Made by a program: the position numbers and the translations under genes. DNA of 64,000 bases from Candidatus Peregrinibacteria bacterium (GTDB lineage Bacteria > Patescibacteriota > Gracilibacteria > UBA1369 > LOWO2-01-FULL-3), in NCBI GenBank assembly GCA_018655275.1, contig JABIJZ010000002.1:62001-126000 (forward strand). The letters run 5' to 3'. Below the pieces are notes generated by a model. The model was not told the DNA's origin, did not search any database, and saw only the letters and a list, made by a program, of their open reading frames with translations. Positions 1 through 7,973 of this stretch are shown here, piece by piece (positions within the stretch are counted from its first letter, which is position 1; each line of letters begins with the position of its first letter).

Positions 1-752
1 TCAGCAAAACCAACAAGACCAGCTACATTTTCCGTTCCACCTCGAAGCCCCATTTCGTGCCCACCACCATGAATCAATGGCGTGATTTCAACACCTTTGC
101 GAAGCCAAAGAGCTCCAACACCTTTAGGCCCATGAATCTTATGTGAATTGAGTGTCATAAGGTCAACCGGCAATCTCCTCACATTGATCGGAACTTTTGT
201 GAAACTTTGACACGCATCAGTATGAAACAACACACCAGCCTCACGACAAACCTTTCCCAAAACATCCAAATCCTGCACCGTCCCAATCTCATTATTTCCA
301 TGAATAATAGAAACAACAAAAGTTTCAGGACGAATCACCGACTTCAACTCCTCGGCCGAAACAAACCCTTCTTCATCAACATCAAGATAAGTCACCTTAC
401 AACCCTGCGTTTCAAGCCATTTACAAGTATTTACAATACACGCATGCTCAATTTTAGTTGTCACAATATGATTTCGCCCACTCCCCTTTTCAACCTCTTT
501 CCAAAACAATCCCTTCAACGCCATATTATTAGACTCAGTTCCCCCAGAAGTAAAAACAATCCCCTCTTCTCGAGCTCCAATAGATCTCGCCACAGATTCA
601 CGTGCCAACAAAAGTGCACGATGAGCATCAACACCACACTCATGACTCGAACTCGCATTTCCATAGCAATCCTCAAAATAAGGCTCCATCACCTTGCAAA
701 CCTTCGGATCAACCATAGTACTCGCACCATTGTCTAAATATATTTTCTTCAT
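1..752 (-). CDS. Cysteine desulfurase (NifS/IscS family), C-terminus cut by window edge
   Basis: PLP-dependent enzyme that takes sulfur from cysteine for Fe-S cluster and tRNA thiolation. The - strand frame opens with ATG at 752 (MKKIYLDNGAST) and stays open to base 1, giving about 250 codons. Visible family marks are the N-terminal YLDNGAST motif, FTSGGTESNN (cofactor phosphate binding), the H-T-D-A-C-Q-S stretch (PLP-ring aspartate) and S-H-K-I-H-G-P-K-G with the Schiff-base lysine, then GGGHEMGLRGGTEN. Family members run about 380-400 aa, so the catalytic-loop cysteine lies beyond the left edge and cannot be checked. The next gene upstream ends at 777, 25 nt away, on the same strand. IscS and NifS cannot be told apart here. 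Confidence 0.93.
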   Translation of the reverse strand, partial: MKKIYLDNGASTMVDPKVCKVMEPYFEDCYGNASSSHECGVDAHRALLLARESVARSIGAREEGIVFTSGGTESNNMALKGLFWKEVEKGSGRNHIVTTKIEHACIVNTCKWLETQGCKVTYLDVDEEGFVSAEELKSVIRPETFVVSIIHGNNEIGTVQDLDVLGKVCREAGVLFHTDACQSFTKVPINVRRLPVDLMTLNSHKIHGPKGVGALWLRKGVEITPLIHGGGHEMGLRGGTENVAGLVGFA

Positions 753-776
753 AAATTTTTTGTTATACAAAAGGGA

Positions 777-1385
777 TTATATAAGTAATTTCTCCCGCTT
801 GAAAGCTAAAAAATACGCCACATACCCAATCAGCAAGCCAGCAAAAATATCCCAGACATAATGCTGCTTCAATAAAACAATCGACACACAAACAACAAAC
901 ACATACAAATACGCCAACCAACACCATTTAGGAAAAGCCAAAGCCATCATCATTCCAACAATAAAAACAAAAACCACATGCTGAGAAGGAAAAACATTCG
1001 CAGCATTATCCACCTGCCACAACATCCCCACCAAACTATCAGACAACCCATTCCCCAAAATACTCAAATCAGGCCTCACCATCCAAATAGGATAAATCAA
1101 ATAAATAGGCGCCGTAATCAAAACACCATACAAAAGCGCATTCACCCCTTTCCTAACAATATCCAAATTTTTTATCCCAAAAAAAGAAAAAATCCACACA
1201 ACATAATAAACAAAAATATAAATCCAAATCGCATGAGCCCAAAAAGGAATATACTGATCCACCCACATCGACAAATAACTTTCAGGCCTCAACTCAGAAA
1301 AATACTCAACCAACTTAAACTGAATCTGAATCAGAAGAAATATTCCAAAAAGATATTTAAATCTAACCGAAACTTTTTTCATCAA
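777..1385 (-). CDS. PAP2-superfamily membrane phosphatase
   Basis: A 202-aa integral membrane protein with about five or six hydrophobic segments. Two PAP2-type motifs are visible near the C-terminus: FPSQHVVF (in place of the usual PSGH) and KQHYVWDIFAG (the HxxxxD block with the catalytic His). By family it should dephosphorylate a lipid phosphate such as phosphatidate or undecaprenyl diphosphate, or act as an inositol-phosphoceramide-synthase-like phosphotransferase; the substrate cannot be read from the sequence. The start overlaps the stop of the upstream VIT-like gene by 4 nt, so the two are probably translationally coupled. Confidence 0.75.
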   Translation of the reverse strand: MMKKVSVRFKYLFGIFLLIQIQFKLVEYFSELRPESYLSMWVDQYIPFWAHAIWIYIFVYYVVWIFSFFGIKNLDIVRKGVNALLYGVLITAPIYLIYPIWMVRPDLSILGNGLSDSLVGMLWQVDNAANVFPSQHVVFVFIVGMMMALAFPKWCWLAYLYVFVVCVSIVLLKQHYVWDIFAGLLIGYVAYFLAFKREKLLI

Positions 1386-1879
1386 GCCACGTTACCAAAA
1401 TACATGTCCACAATCTTTCCTATCCCAAAAGTCAAAATCAAAACAACAAACATCATCACCAAATGCTCAAAAACCACATGTATCGGCCGAGCGTTCTGCT
1501 TCATAGCAAAGTAAAAACTAAAAATCGATATCAACACAGCCCCAACCACAATACTCAAAATCACCGCAGGCCAAAGCTCCATCGTCAAAACAGGCACCAT
1601 AAAGATCACAGCAAACAAAATTTTTGAAAATAAAGTAGAAAGAGTTGCCCTCCAAACATGCCCCCCACCTCTCTCAGAAGTCGTCGACTCCTCCGCAATA
1701 TGCATTCCAAAAGCATCAGACAAAGAATCTCCAAATGCAATCAGCAAAATCGCCCCAATAACAGCCGCTTTCGAACCTGTTCCCACCATCATTCCCACCA
1801 TCATCCCAAGAGTAGTAACAATTCCAGACGTCAGCCCAAAACCAAACCCTTTTTCATATGATTTATCTTTGCTAGACAT
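1382..1879 (-). CDS. VIT/CCC1-like integral membrane protein
   Basis: About 165 aa from ATG 1879 (MSSKDKSYEKG). An in-frame ATG at 1921 is less likely because it lies inside the 3' end of the preceding gene. There are about five hydrophobic segments. The N-terminal stretch GLTSGIVTTLGMMVG followed by a helix containing FGDSLSDAFGMHIAEES resembles the vacuolar iron transporter (VIT1/CCC1) fold, whose members export Fe/Mn across membranes. The cytosolic metal-binding Glu-rich helices of classic VIT proteins are not obvious, so metal transport is inference. It overlaps the downstream PAP2 gene by 4 nt and follows the EF-Tu-domain-2-like gene by 16 nt. Confidence 0.55.
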   Translation of the reverse strand: MSSKDKSYEKGFGFGLTSGIVTTLGMMVGMMVGTGSKAAVIGAILLIAFGDSLSDAFGMHIAEESTTSERGGGHVWRATLSTLFSKILFAVIFMVPVLTMELWPAVILSIVVGAVLISIFSFYFAMKQNARPIHVVFEHLVMMFVVLILTFGIGKIVDMYFGNVA

Positions 1880-1895
1880 GTTTTTTTGATTAAAT

Positions 1896-2516
1896 TTAGA
1901 CAACTTTATAAACTTGACCACCCTTCCTCGGTTCCGATTTCACTTTTATTCCAATATCATCACCACTATACGCAACTTCAACATCCTTACGATCTGCTTG
2001 CATTGACTCTAATGTTTGTTCAAACAACCCACCCTGTGTCTCAAAAAACAACTGATCTCCAACCGAAATTCTCGAGGAGACCTGCACAACCGCAACATCA
2101 ATCTGCTCAAAATATCCAGAAATCTCTCCACAAACCACCATCTCACGAAACGACGACGGAGTATCGTACTCATCAACAACAGGCGCCGAAAACTTCTCCT
2201 CCGCAGCACCCAAAGATGCAAATCCCCCACTCGAGCTCGTCGAACTCGAAGAGCCAGACAATGCCGCCCGTCGCGCTGCAATTTTTGCTCGGTAATCTGG
2301 ATCAGACAAAGAAGATCCTGAACTAAACAATGTCCCAACACTAGAACTTCTCACAGACCTCCTAGTCCTCTTCGGTTTTACAACAGGAACTCCAGCCTCC
2401 CGTCTCTCCAATGCAGTCCTTGGTTTAGACTTTCTTCTAGCTTTCGCAGAAAGACTCCGCTTACGTTGATAAGCAGGAACATTGGTTTGATCTGGCTTTG
2501 CAGGAGAACGAGGCAT
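1896..2516 (-). CDS. EF-Tu-domain-2-like protein with long basic N-terminus
   Basis: 206 aa in two parts. Residues 1-120 are low complexity, rich in Arg, Lys and Ser, and probably disordered. Residues about 125-206 (from EMVVCGEISGYFEQIDVAVV to GGQVYKVV) match the small translation-factor beta-barrel family: an I-G/S-G-x-V/I start, the V-G-D-Q-L centre, Q-T-L-E-S-M-Q, and a closing G-x-x-V-Y-K-V. Free-standing proteins of this kind are usually under 100 aa and of unknown function; the basic extension here is unusual and suggests RNA or ribosome contact (inference). The first of the dispersed CCGGACAA elements lies between this gene's start and the argH 3' end. Confidence 0.65.
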   Translation of the reverse strand: MPRSPAKPDQTNVPAYQRKRSLSAKARRKSKPRTALERREAGVPVVKPKRTRRSVRSSSVGTLFSSGSSLSDPDYRAKIAARRAALSGSSSSTSSSGGFASLGAAEEKFSAPVVDEYDTPSSFREMVVCGEISGYFEQIDVAVVQVSSRISVGDQLFFETQGGLFEQTLESMQADRKDVEVAYSGDDIGIKVKSEPRKGGQVYKVV

Positions 2517-2587
2517 AGCCCTATACTACAAAGAAACACAAAAGTTCACAAACAATAATTCCAAACAGATTTTTTTTTATTCACCCC

Positions 2588-2664
2588 CCCCGGACAAGGG
2601 GTTTTCTTAACTATTGTCCGGTACATCAACCCGGACAATACTAGAAAAACAAGGCCTTCCGGAA
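2588..2664. repeat. Dispersed CCGGACAA/TTGTCCGG element, copy 1
   Basis: Boxes read CCGGACAA (2590-2597), TTGTCCGG (2614-2621), CCGGACAA (2631-2638) and TTCCGGAA (2657-2664). The middle box can pair with either flanking box, so two mutually exclusive hairpins are possible. Copy 3 at 33894 has the same boxes at the same spacings (24, 17 and 26 nt). It lies between argH and the next gene on the - strand. Confidence 0.8.
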
Positions 2665-2680
2665 CACCACACACAAAAAA

Positions 2681-4000
2681 TCACAACCCCTCAATTTCTC
2701 CAATCAATTCATCCAAACACAAATTCCCAGCACCACCCTTATGCTCAGACTCTTTCAACATATCCACAATCGAATCACGATCCACAGTCAACTCAGCCAA
2801 ATGATTCCCAACCTCAAAATAAGCATCACGGAAAGGCATACCTTCTTTCACCAATGAAAACGCCTTATGAGTCGCAAAAAGTTCAGGAGTCATAGCCTCA
2901 TACAAACGCTCCTCAACAGGAGTAATATTTTCAGCAATTATAGAAGCAACTTCCAAAGAATCACGCGTAAATTGCAAACCAGTAAACAAAGGACGTTTCA
3001 ACTCCTGCCCATCACGATGATAGCCCGACATCTTGTTCATCAAATTCATCAAAAGCTCCTGCCTACAAGCAACAACTGTCGCTCCACGAGCACGCAACAA
3101 TTCAGCCACATCCAAATTCTTCTTCTGCGGCATAATAGACGAACCAGTAGAAATATTATCCCCAAATTCAAAGAAACGATACTGACCAGAAGAAAACAAA
3201 ATCGTATCAGTAGCAAATTTATTCAAAGTCATCATCAAATGCACACACGCATCCAGAACCATCGCATGATTTTTTCCTCTAGAATTGTGACAATAAATCG
3301 GATTCACCTGTGTCTTCTCAAACCCCATCAATTCAGACAAATAATCTCGATCAAATCCAAACGGAGTCCCATATCCAGCACCCGTCCCCAAAGGATTCTG
3401 ATTGTTGATTTTCGCAACTTGATCCAACAATCGAATATCATCAACCAAACCCTCAGCAAATGATGCAAGCCACATCCCAACAGTAGTCGGCATAGCTTTT
3501 TGAGTGTGAGTGTACCCAGGCATTGGAACAAATTCATGCTCTTTCGCAGAACGAGCAAATTCAAGAGCCGCCTTTACAGCCAATCCACGAATTTCCGCAA
3601 TTTTATCACGCATATACAATCGCTCAGTCACAATAACTTGGTCATTCCTAGAACGAGCTGTGTGGATTTTCTTTCCAACATCGCCATAATTCTCCACCAA
3701 ATAGCTTTCAATCGCAGTATGACAATCCTCATTTTCAAGAGTCACCTCGAATTTCCCTTCATCATACAAAGACTGAATCTCACCCAAACCTTTTTCCAAC
3801 TCAGCCAATTCTCCATCATCCAAAATCCCATACTTGTGCAACATCTTCGCATACGCAACAGATCCAACTACATCATAAGGCACCAAAATCTGATCATACC
3901 CAATATCCTTCCCAGCATTATATTCCTCCACTTGTCGATCCATCTCCACCACATCTTCTTTGTGCCAAAGTTTTCTTTTAACAGGTTTATTTTCTGACAT
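2681..4000 (-). CDS. argH: Argininosuccinate lyase
   Basis: Last step of arginine synthesis: argininosuccinate to arginine and fumarate. About 439 aa from ATG 4000 (MSENKPVKRKLWHKED); the in-frame ATG at 4030 would run into the upstream gene's stop. Family signatures are present in order: NEDCHTAIE near residue 90, HTARSRNDQV, PGYTHTQKAMPTT (catalytic His region) and the lyase loop GSSIMPQKKNLDVAELLRAR. The stop is TGA (2681-2683) exactly where family members end, which argues that TGA is a stop in this genome. The gene follows an amidohydrolase by 4 nt. No argG or other arginine gene is in the window. Confidence 0.93.
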   Translation of the reverse strand: MSENKPVKRKLWHKEDVVEMDRQVEEYNAGKDIGYDQILVPYDVVGSVAYAKMLHKYGILDDGELAELEKGLGEIQSLYDEGKFEVTLENEDCHTAIESYLVENYGDVGKKIHTARSRNDQVIVTERLYMRDKIAEIRGLAVKAALEFARSAKEHEFVPMPGYTHTQKAMPTTVGMWLASFAEGLVDDIRLLDQVAKINNQNPLGTGAGYGTPFGFDRDYLSELMGFEKTQVNPIYCHNSRGKNHAMVLDACVHLMMTLNKFATDTILFSSGQYRFFEFGDNISTGSSIMPQKKNLDVAELLRARGATVVACRQELLMNLMNKMSGYHRDGQELKRPLFTGLQFTRDSLEVASIIAENITPVEERLYEAMTPELFATHKAFSLVKEGMPFRDAYFEVGNHLAELTVDRDSIVDMLKESEHKGGAGNLCLDELIGEIEGL

Positions 4001-4004
4001 ATTT

Positions 4005-5036
4005 TTATTTGTTAAAAATTTTGTACCCATTTACAGTTGCTATTTTCGCCAACATCTCAGGTTCATAATATCTACAAGCAACAGCCATCAATCGAACCTC
4101 ATCCCATAAAACACCAGAGCTATCTGGATCATAGACATCACTTATATTATCCAAACCAATCGAGACATTCACACCCCCTTCCACCATCTCAGGAACAGGA
4201 GCAATAGAATTGTGCAGAGGAGCCATTTTATCGTCATGCTGACGCATAGCAACAGCCACAGTCGGACAAACAATCACATTAGCACCAACATCCTTCAACC
4301 CAGCAATTATCCTAGTCCTATCACTCTTAACCTGAGCAGCAACAGATATGCAATGTAAAAAGTTAGTCCTGCCCTCCCAACCATGCTCACGAACTTTTTC
4401 TATTAATTTTTCTGTATCTTTTTCGTAAGGATTGTTCTCTTGATCAATATGCACATCCAAATCTTTCCCAAGATTTTTCGCAATCCCAAAAATAACATCC
4501 ATATGTTTTTCAAGCCCACCACCAGAAGCCAACCCTCTATCAGCAGAAGGAAGCCCTCCCACCAAATCACAAAGATCACAAGCCTTCTCAAAAATCTCAA
4601 TTTTACGCGAATCATGATCAGTCCCATCTTCATTCAAAAACCCTTGAGTCGGATGAGCAGCAAAACTCAAAGCAATCCTATCCTTATACTCCACCTTCAA
4701 TTCATTCATAGCATGAACAACCTTGAGATCAGTATTCAAGTCCGCATCCACATGAGTGTGAAAAAAACTAATTCCCTGCTCAATCATCATTTCAAGAACA
4801 CCACGAACCCTTTCTTTCATCATCTCAGGATCAGCAGCATTCTTTTGCCTTATTTCATTTACAAGCTTCCATTTTTCTTCCATTGAGACCTTACTTTGCT
4901 CCCAATTTTCTTCATTAACAGTAAAAGCACGATCCAAATGAGCATGACACGACACCATTCCACCTCCAGACTCACCTTTCAATTTTTCAACTTCATCAAA
5001 GAACAATTTTTTTAAAAGAAATACAGGTTTAGCCAT
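4005..5036 (-). CDS. Amidohydrolase, cytosine-deaminase-like metal-dependent hydrolase
   Basis: 343 aa with the amidohydrolase-superfamily metal ligands in order: CHAHLDRAF (HxH after beta-strand 1), FHTHVDAD, DVHIDQENNP, LHCISVAAQ and a late Asp in GLDNISDVYDP. The VDAD/HIDQ/GLDN pattern is closest to the cytosine deaminase (CodA) branch, but the usual CodA GHDDVxDPW is changed to GLDNISDVYDP, so the substrate is uncertain. It is soluble with no signal peptide. It is 4 nt upstream of argH and probably co-transcribed, which would fit a nitrogen or amino-acid salvage role (inference). Confidence 0.75.
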   Translation of the reverse strand: MAKPVFLLKKLFFDEVEKLKGESGGGMVSCHAHLDRAFTVNEENWEQSKVSMEEKWKLVNEIRQKNAADPEMMKERVRGVLEMMIEQGISFFHTHVDADLNTDLKVVHAMNELKVEYKDRIALSFAAHPTQGFLNEDGTDHDSRKIEIFEKACDLCDLVGGLPSADRGLASGGGLEKHMDVIFGIAKNLGKDLDVHIDQENNPYEKDTEKLIEKVREHGWEGRTNFLHCISVAAQVKSDRTRIIAGLKDVGANVIVCPTVAVAMRQHDDKMAPLHNSIAPVPEMVEGGVNVSIGLDNISDVYDPDSSGVLWDEVRLMAVACRYYEPEMLAKIATVNGYKIFNK

Positions 5037-5100
5037 GATTAAAGATAATTAGGGATTTTTCATCGCCAAAATATCACATTCACAAAGCCCAAGTCCAATA

Positions 5101-6699
5101 TTAAGCAGCCTCAATCGCAGATGCAGCCTTCAAAACTAAAGCAAGCCTAAACACACCAAGATCATTCTCACCACTCCTCCCCCTTCTGGACACACCATCT
5201 ATTGTCGCACCAGTAACAGACCGAACATGTTGAAGAATTTTAAACCACTCCTCTATTGGTTTTAAAGCTCCAAAACAATGAGCACTGTCCTGTTCCCACC
5301 ACATCTCCCACGTCCCAGTATCAACAGTACTACCACCAACACAATAAGCAGAATAAGTAGGAATAACCATATACAACCTTCCTCTCACAACATCCCTCAT
5401 AATTCTTACCAAAAATCCCTGCGGATCATCAATTTTATGTAAAAAATTCGTAGCAAGACCAACATCCACCCCATCACGAAACCTATGCACCATATTCTTG
5501 ACTTGCGCCGGATCATTCAAGTCCGCGGGATGCAAATGAACATTATCAAATCCACCACGACCATCAGCTTCAAAAACTTTATCAAAACCATGAAATTCAA
5601 CATCATTACCAGGACTTTTATCATTCACACTCCCGGCCATAGAATTCAACAACCAAGCAAACTTGCCACAACCAAAACCAGCAACAGTTTCTAAATCAGA
5701 AGAATCCTCCAACAAAGAAGCCGGAGTCGTAGCACTATAACCAGGACAAACATCCTGATGTATCAGATGACTATTAGCATACAACCTTTCTCTCAAATTC
5801 CTAAGTTCAGAGACAAGACTTTCAATTTCCTGACTGAACTGTTCATCCCCAATAGCATTCGCAAGCCTAAACACCTCCTTACTAATAATCTCTTCTTGCA
5901 AAGTTTCAGAAAAATCATCCTCATTACCCAAAAGCAATCTAAGTAAAGACTTACAAAACAACTTCAAAAGCTTAGGATTGTTTTGCGTTATATTTACAAC
6001 AGGATACCCTCTATGATTCTGCTCTCTATAAATATTCAAAGCCCTTCTATTCAAAACCATCATTATATTCAACCAATCTCGAGTAACATCTCTCATATCA
6101 TCTCGCTCCACAGGCTCAGCCCTCAAATCATGAAAATGATGTTGAAAACGCTTCATCGACAAAATATAGAACAGAGTCATATAATAAAACCTGCCAACTT
6201 CTCCAGTATTAACTTCCAAATAATCTCTAAAATCTTCCAAAACACTACTCAATTCTCCAGGAGCAAACCCTCCAAACTCTTCAGACAAAGAAACTAAAAA
6301 AGCATCCATATCTCCATATTGAGGATCAGCCGAGACTTCCCCTTCAAAATCACGAGAAAACAAACCTTCACAACTTTTTTTCCATACACCCGCCCTTTGC
6401 ACTACATCAGCTCTGCCCAACGAAACAACATTTTTAGTATCAAATGTCCCATCTCTATTCCCAGGCTTCAATTTGAACTTCAAAAGATCCAAAACTTGAT
6501 TCAAAACTAAACCGCAAATATCCTTTGCCCTAGAATGATCAAAAAATTCAGGATCAGAAACATTAAAACCAGATAATGATAAGAAAGCCACCTTCGCCTC
6601 CTCATAACTCATCCCATCAAAAAGCTCAGACAATCCATGATAGTCTCCTTCTTCCCTCCAGGGAATACGCTCATCAGATTTAGACCTTAGCACATCCAT
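5101..6699 (-). CDS. Large protein with C-terminal SAM-methyltransferase-like region
   Basis: 532 aa, no membrane segment. The N-terminal 340 residues match nothing I recognise and look helical. From about residue 340 a Rossmann methyltransferase-like pattern appears: VAGFGCGKFAWLL (glycine-rich loop), EFHGFDKV (acidic end of strand 2), HPADLNDP (motif II Asp) and VGLATNFLHKIDDP (motif IV position). The first Gly-rich motif lacks the usual leading acidic residue. Target unknown. Its promoter overlaps that of the divergent gene at 6794. A second methyltransferase-like gene is at 60778. Confidence 0.55.
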   Translation of the reverse strand: MDVLRSKSDERIPWREEGDYHGLSELFDGMSYEEAKVAFLSLSGFNVSDPEFFDHSRAKDICGLVLNQVLDLLKFKLKPGNRDGTFDTKNVVSLGRADVVQRAGVWKKSCEGLFSRDFEGEVSADPQYGDMDAFLVSLSEEFGGFAPGELSSVLEDFRDYLEVNTGEVGRFYYMTLFYILSMKRFQHHFHDLRAEPVERDDMRDVTRDWLNIMMVLNRRALNIYREQNHRGYPVVNITQNNPKLLKLFCKSLLRLLLGNEDDFSETLQEEIISKEVFRLANAIGDEQFSQEIESLVSELRNLRERLYANSHLIHQDVCPGYSATTPASLLEDSSDLETVAGFGCGKFAWLLNSMAGSVNDKSPGNDVEFHGFDKVFEADGRGGFDNVHLHPADLNDPAQVKNMVHRFRDGVDVGLATNFLHKIDDPQGFLVRIMRDVVRGRLYMVIPTYSAYCVGGSTVDTGTWEMWWEQDSAHCFGALKPIEEWFKILQHVRSVTGATIDGVSRRGRSGENDLGVFRLALVLKAASAIEAA

Positions 6700-6715
6700 T
6701 TCTTTCAGGTTAACC

Positions 6716-6743
6716 TTGACATATAACGGGGAGTTATTATACT
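6716..6743 (+). promoter_or_regulatory. Promoter for the receiver-like gene at 6794
   Basis: TTGACA at 6716-6721, a 16-nt spacer and TATACT at 6738-6743. The gene starts 50 nt downstream. The -10 box shares bases with the -10 of the opposing promoter (6736-6741). Confidence 0.65.
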
Positions 6744-6763
6744 ACTCACCTTCTGTTTGACAA
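6736..6763 (-). promoter_or_regulatory. Promoter for the gene at 5101-6699
   Basis: Read on the - strand: TTGTCA (6758-6763), a 16-nt spacer and TATAAT (6736-6741). It overlaps the + strand promoter, so the two should exclude each other. Confidence 0.6.
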
Positions 6764-6793
6764 GATCATTTTAGGATATAAAATCATAGACAC

Positions 6794-7342
6794 ATGACAC
6801 TAACACTTTCAACAACACCTAGCGACGGTCAAATACGACCACCAAGACCACAAAGACCCCTCAAAGCAGGAGCCACATTAGGCTTTGAACGTCTAACTCC
6901 AAAAGCAACAACAACTGCCACAAGAAAACTCATAGTAATTAATCTAACAGGTAACGAAAGTGCAAACTCTGACATAGAAGCTTTACAAGATCGCCTAGTT
7001 GGCAACACACTAACAGAGATAACCCAAGCAACAAGAATAGACACAGCAATGCAACTAATAGACCAAGGAAATGGCTCAATAGCAGGTATTTTAATTATAG
7101 GTGACGAAGCCACCTTGATTTCAGAAGGAATAATTCCACAAATAGAAGCAGTGATGGAAGAAATAAGCCCAAGACCAGTCTTTCTTTCAACAGGAACGCC
7201 AGATCAAGACGGATTCCTAAGCCACTTCAAAGGTAGTTCAACAGTATTTGTAGGACCAGTCTCTAGGAAGCTCCAAGTAGAAACCATACAAAGAAGATTG
7301 GAAAAAAAATTCCCAGAACAAGCAGCTCCATCAACAGATTAG
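6794..7342 (+). CDS. Receiver-like protein without visible phosphoacceptor, 1
   Basis: 182 aa, soluble. After a Pro/Thr-rich start the segments alternate like a (beta-alpha)5 receiver: KLIVINLTG, a helix around DIEALQDRL, GILIIGDEAT, RPVFLSTGTP, then TVFVGPVSRKLQVETIQRRL. The last two resemble receiver beta4 (ending in S/T) and beta5-alpha5 (KPVSxxxL), but the Lys before Pro is Gly and there is no acidic pair after strand 1 and no clear Asp after strand 3. A degenerate receiver is my inference from pattern only. It is followed by a similar protein at 7397 and by a GAF/PAS sensor at 7974, all on the same strand. Confidence 0.45.
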   Translation: MTLTLSTTPSDGQIRPPRPQRPLKAGATLGFERLTPKATTTATRKLIVINLTGNESANSDIEALQDRLVGNTLTEITQATRIDTAMQLIDQGNGSIAGILIIGDEATLISEGIIPQIEAVMEEISPRPVFLSTGTPDQDGFLSHFKGSSTVFVGPVSRKLQVETIQRRLEKKFPEQAAPSTD

Positions 7343-7343
7343 G

Positions 7344-7372
7344 TTGACATATCACACCTGAAGTCATATAAT
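7344..7372 (+). promoter_or_regulatory. Consensus promoter for gene at 7397
   Basis: TTGACA at 7344-7349, a 17-nt spacer and TATAAT at 7367-7372: both hexamers and the spacer are ideal. The -35 box begins just after the stop codon of the preceding gene. The next start codon (TTG 7397) is 24 nt past the -10 box. Confidence 0.75.
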
Positions 7373-7396
7373 AATCTCCTTTTTTACTTATAAATT

Positions 7397-7921
7397 TTGA
7401 AAGAAGACACACCTAGAAAACAAGTAATAGTCGCCATTGAAGGTCCCACCTACTGCGAAGAAGACGAAGGGAGAGACCTAGTTCCGCTACCCGAATCAAT
7501 GGTGGCAGAGTTCTCAAAACCAACAGAACTCAACATGGAGACCATAAGAGCTCATACACTAAAAGAAGTTTTGGATAATATAACAGAAAACACCAGGGCC
7601 GTGATTTTGAGAATCATAATAAATGATCCAGATGAAGTCATCGGAGACGAACACATAATTCCAGAAAGACAGGTCGAAAGAGAAGTCAACAGTCTTGAAG
7701 CCGTAAAATTAATAAGACAAGTCATAAAAACAAAATGCCGAAACAAAGCAATTATAATGCTTTACTATGACCCCGCAGTCCCAGAAGAATTAGCAATTCG
7801 AAACACCACCTCTATAAGAAGACTAAGCACAGAAGAAAACGGCACGGTGCAAGAATTAAGACCGCTCCCAGGAGACTGGACACTCTTAAAAAGTAAGTTA
7901 GCAAGAGCCCAAAAGACATAA
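7397..7921 (+). CDS. Receiver-like protein without visible phosphoacceptor, 2
   Basis: 174 aa with a TTG start at 7397; no earlier ATG is in frame after the promoter at 7344-7372. The pattern again recalls a receiver fold: KQVIVAIEG, AVILRIIINDPDE, a helix around SLEAVKLIRQVIK, KAIIMLYYDP, and ELRPLPGDWTLLKSKL, which sits where receivers carry the KP-F motif and last helix. The catalytic Lys is not conserved. An Asp lies after the putative third strand (INDPDE) but not in the usual context. It probably works with its neighbours at 6794 and 7974. An unrelated alpha/beta protein cannot be excluded. Confidence 0.4.
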   Translation: MKEDTPRKQVIVAIEGPTYCEEDEGRDLVPLPESMVAEFSKPTELNMETIRAHTLKEVLDNITENTRAVILRIIINDPDEVIGDEHIIPERQVEREVNSLEAVKLIRQVIKTKCRNKAIIMLYYDPAVPEELAIRNTTSIRRLSTEENGTVQELRPLPGDWTLLKSKLARAQKT

Positions 7922-7973
7922 TAAAAACTGCCCTTTACGCAAAATATAATTAGCTATAAACTTCAAGCAGAAT

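Noticed and set aside
978-1514. Long + strand open frame opposite the PAP2 and VIT-like genes
   Set aside because: Low-complexity Asn/Pro/Arg/His-rich translation typical of antisense of a G/T-rich gene; the - strand frame has clear membrane segments and motifs. The same holds for the many other antisense frames, such as 14316-15500 and 36411-36893.
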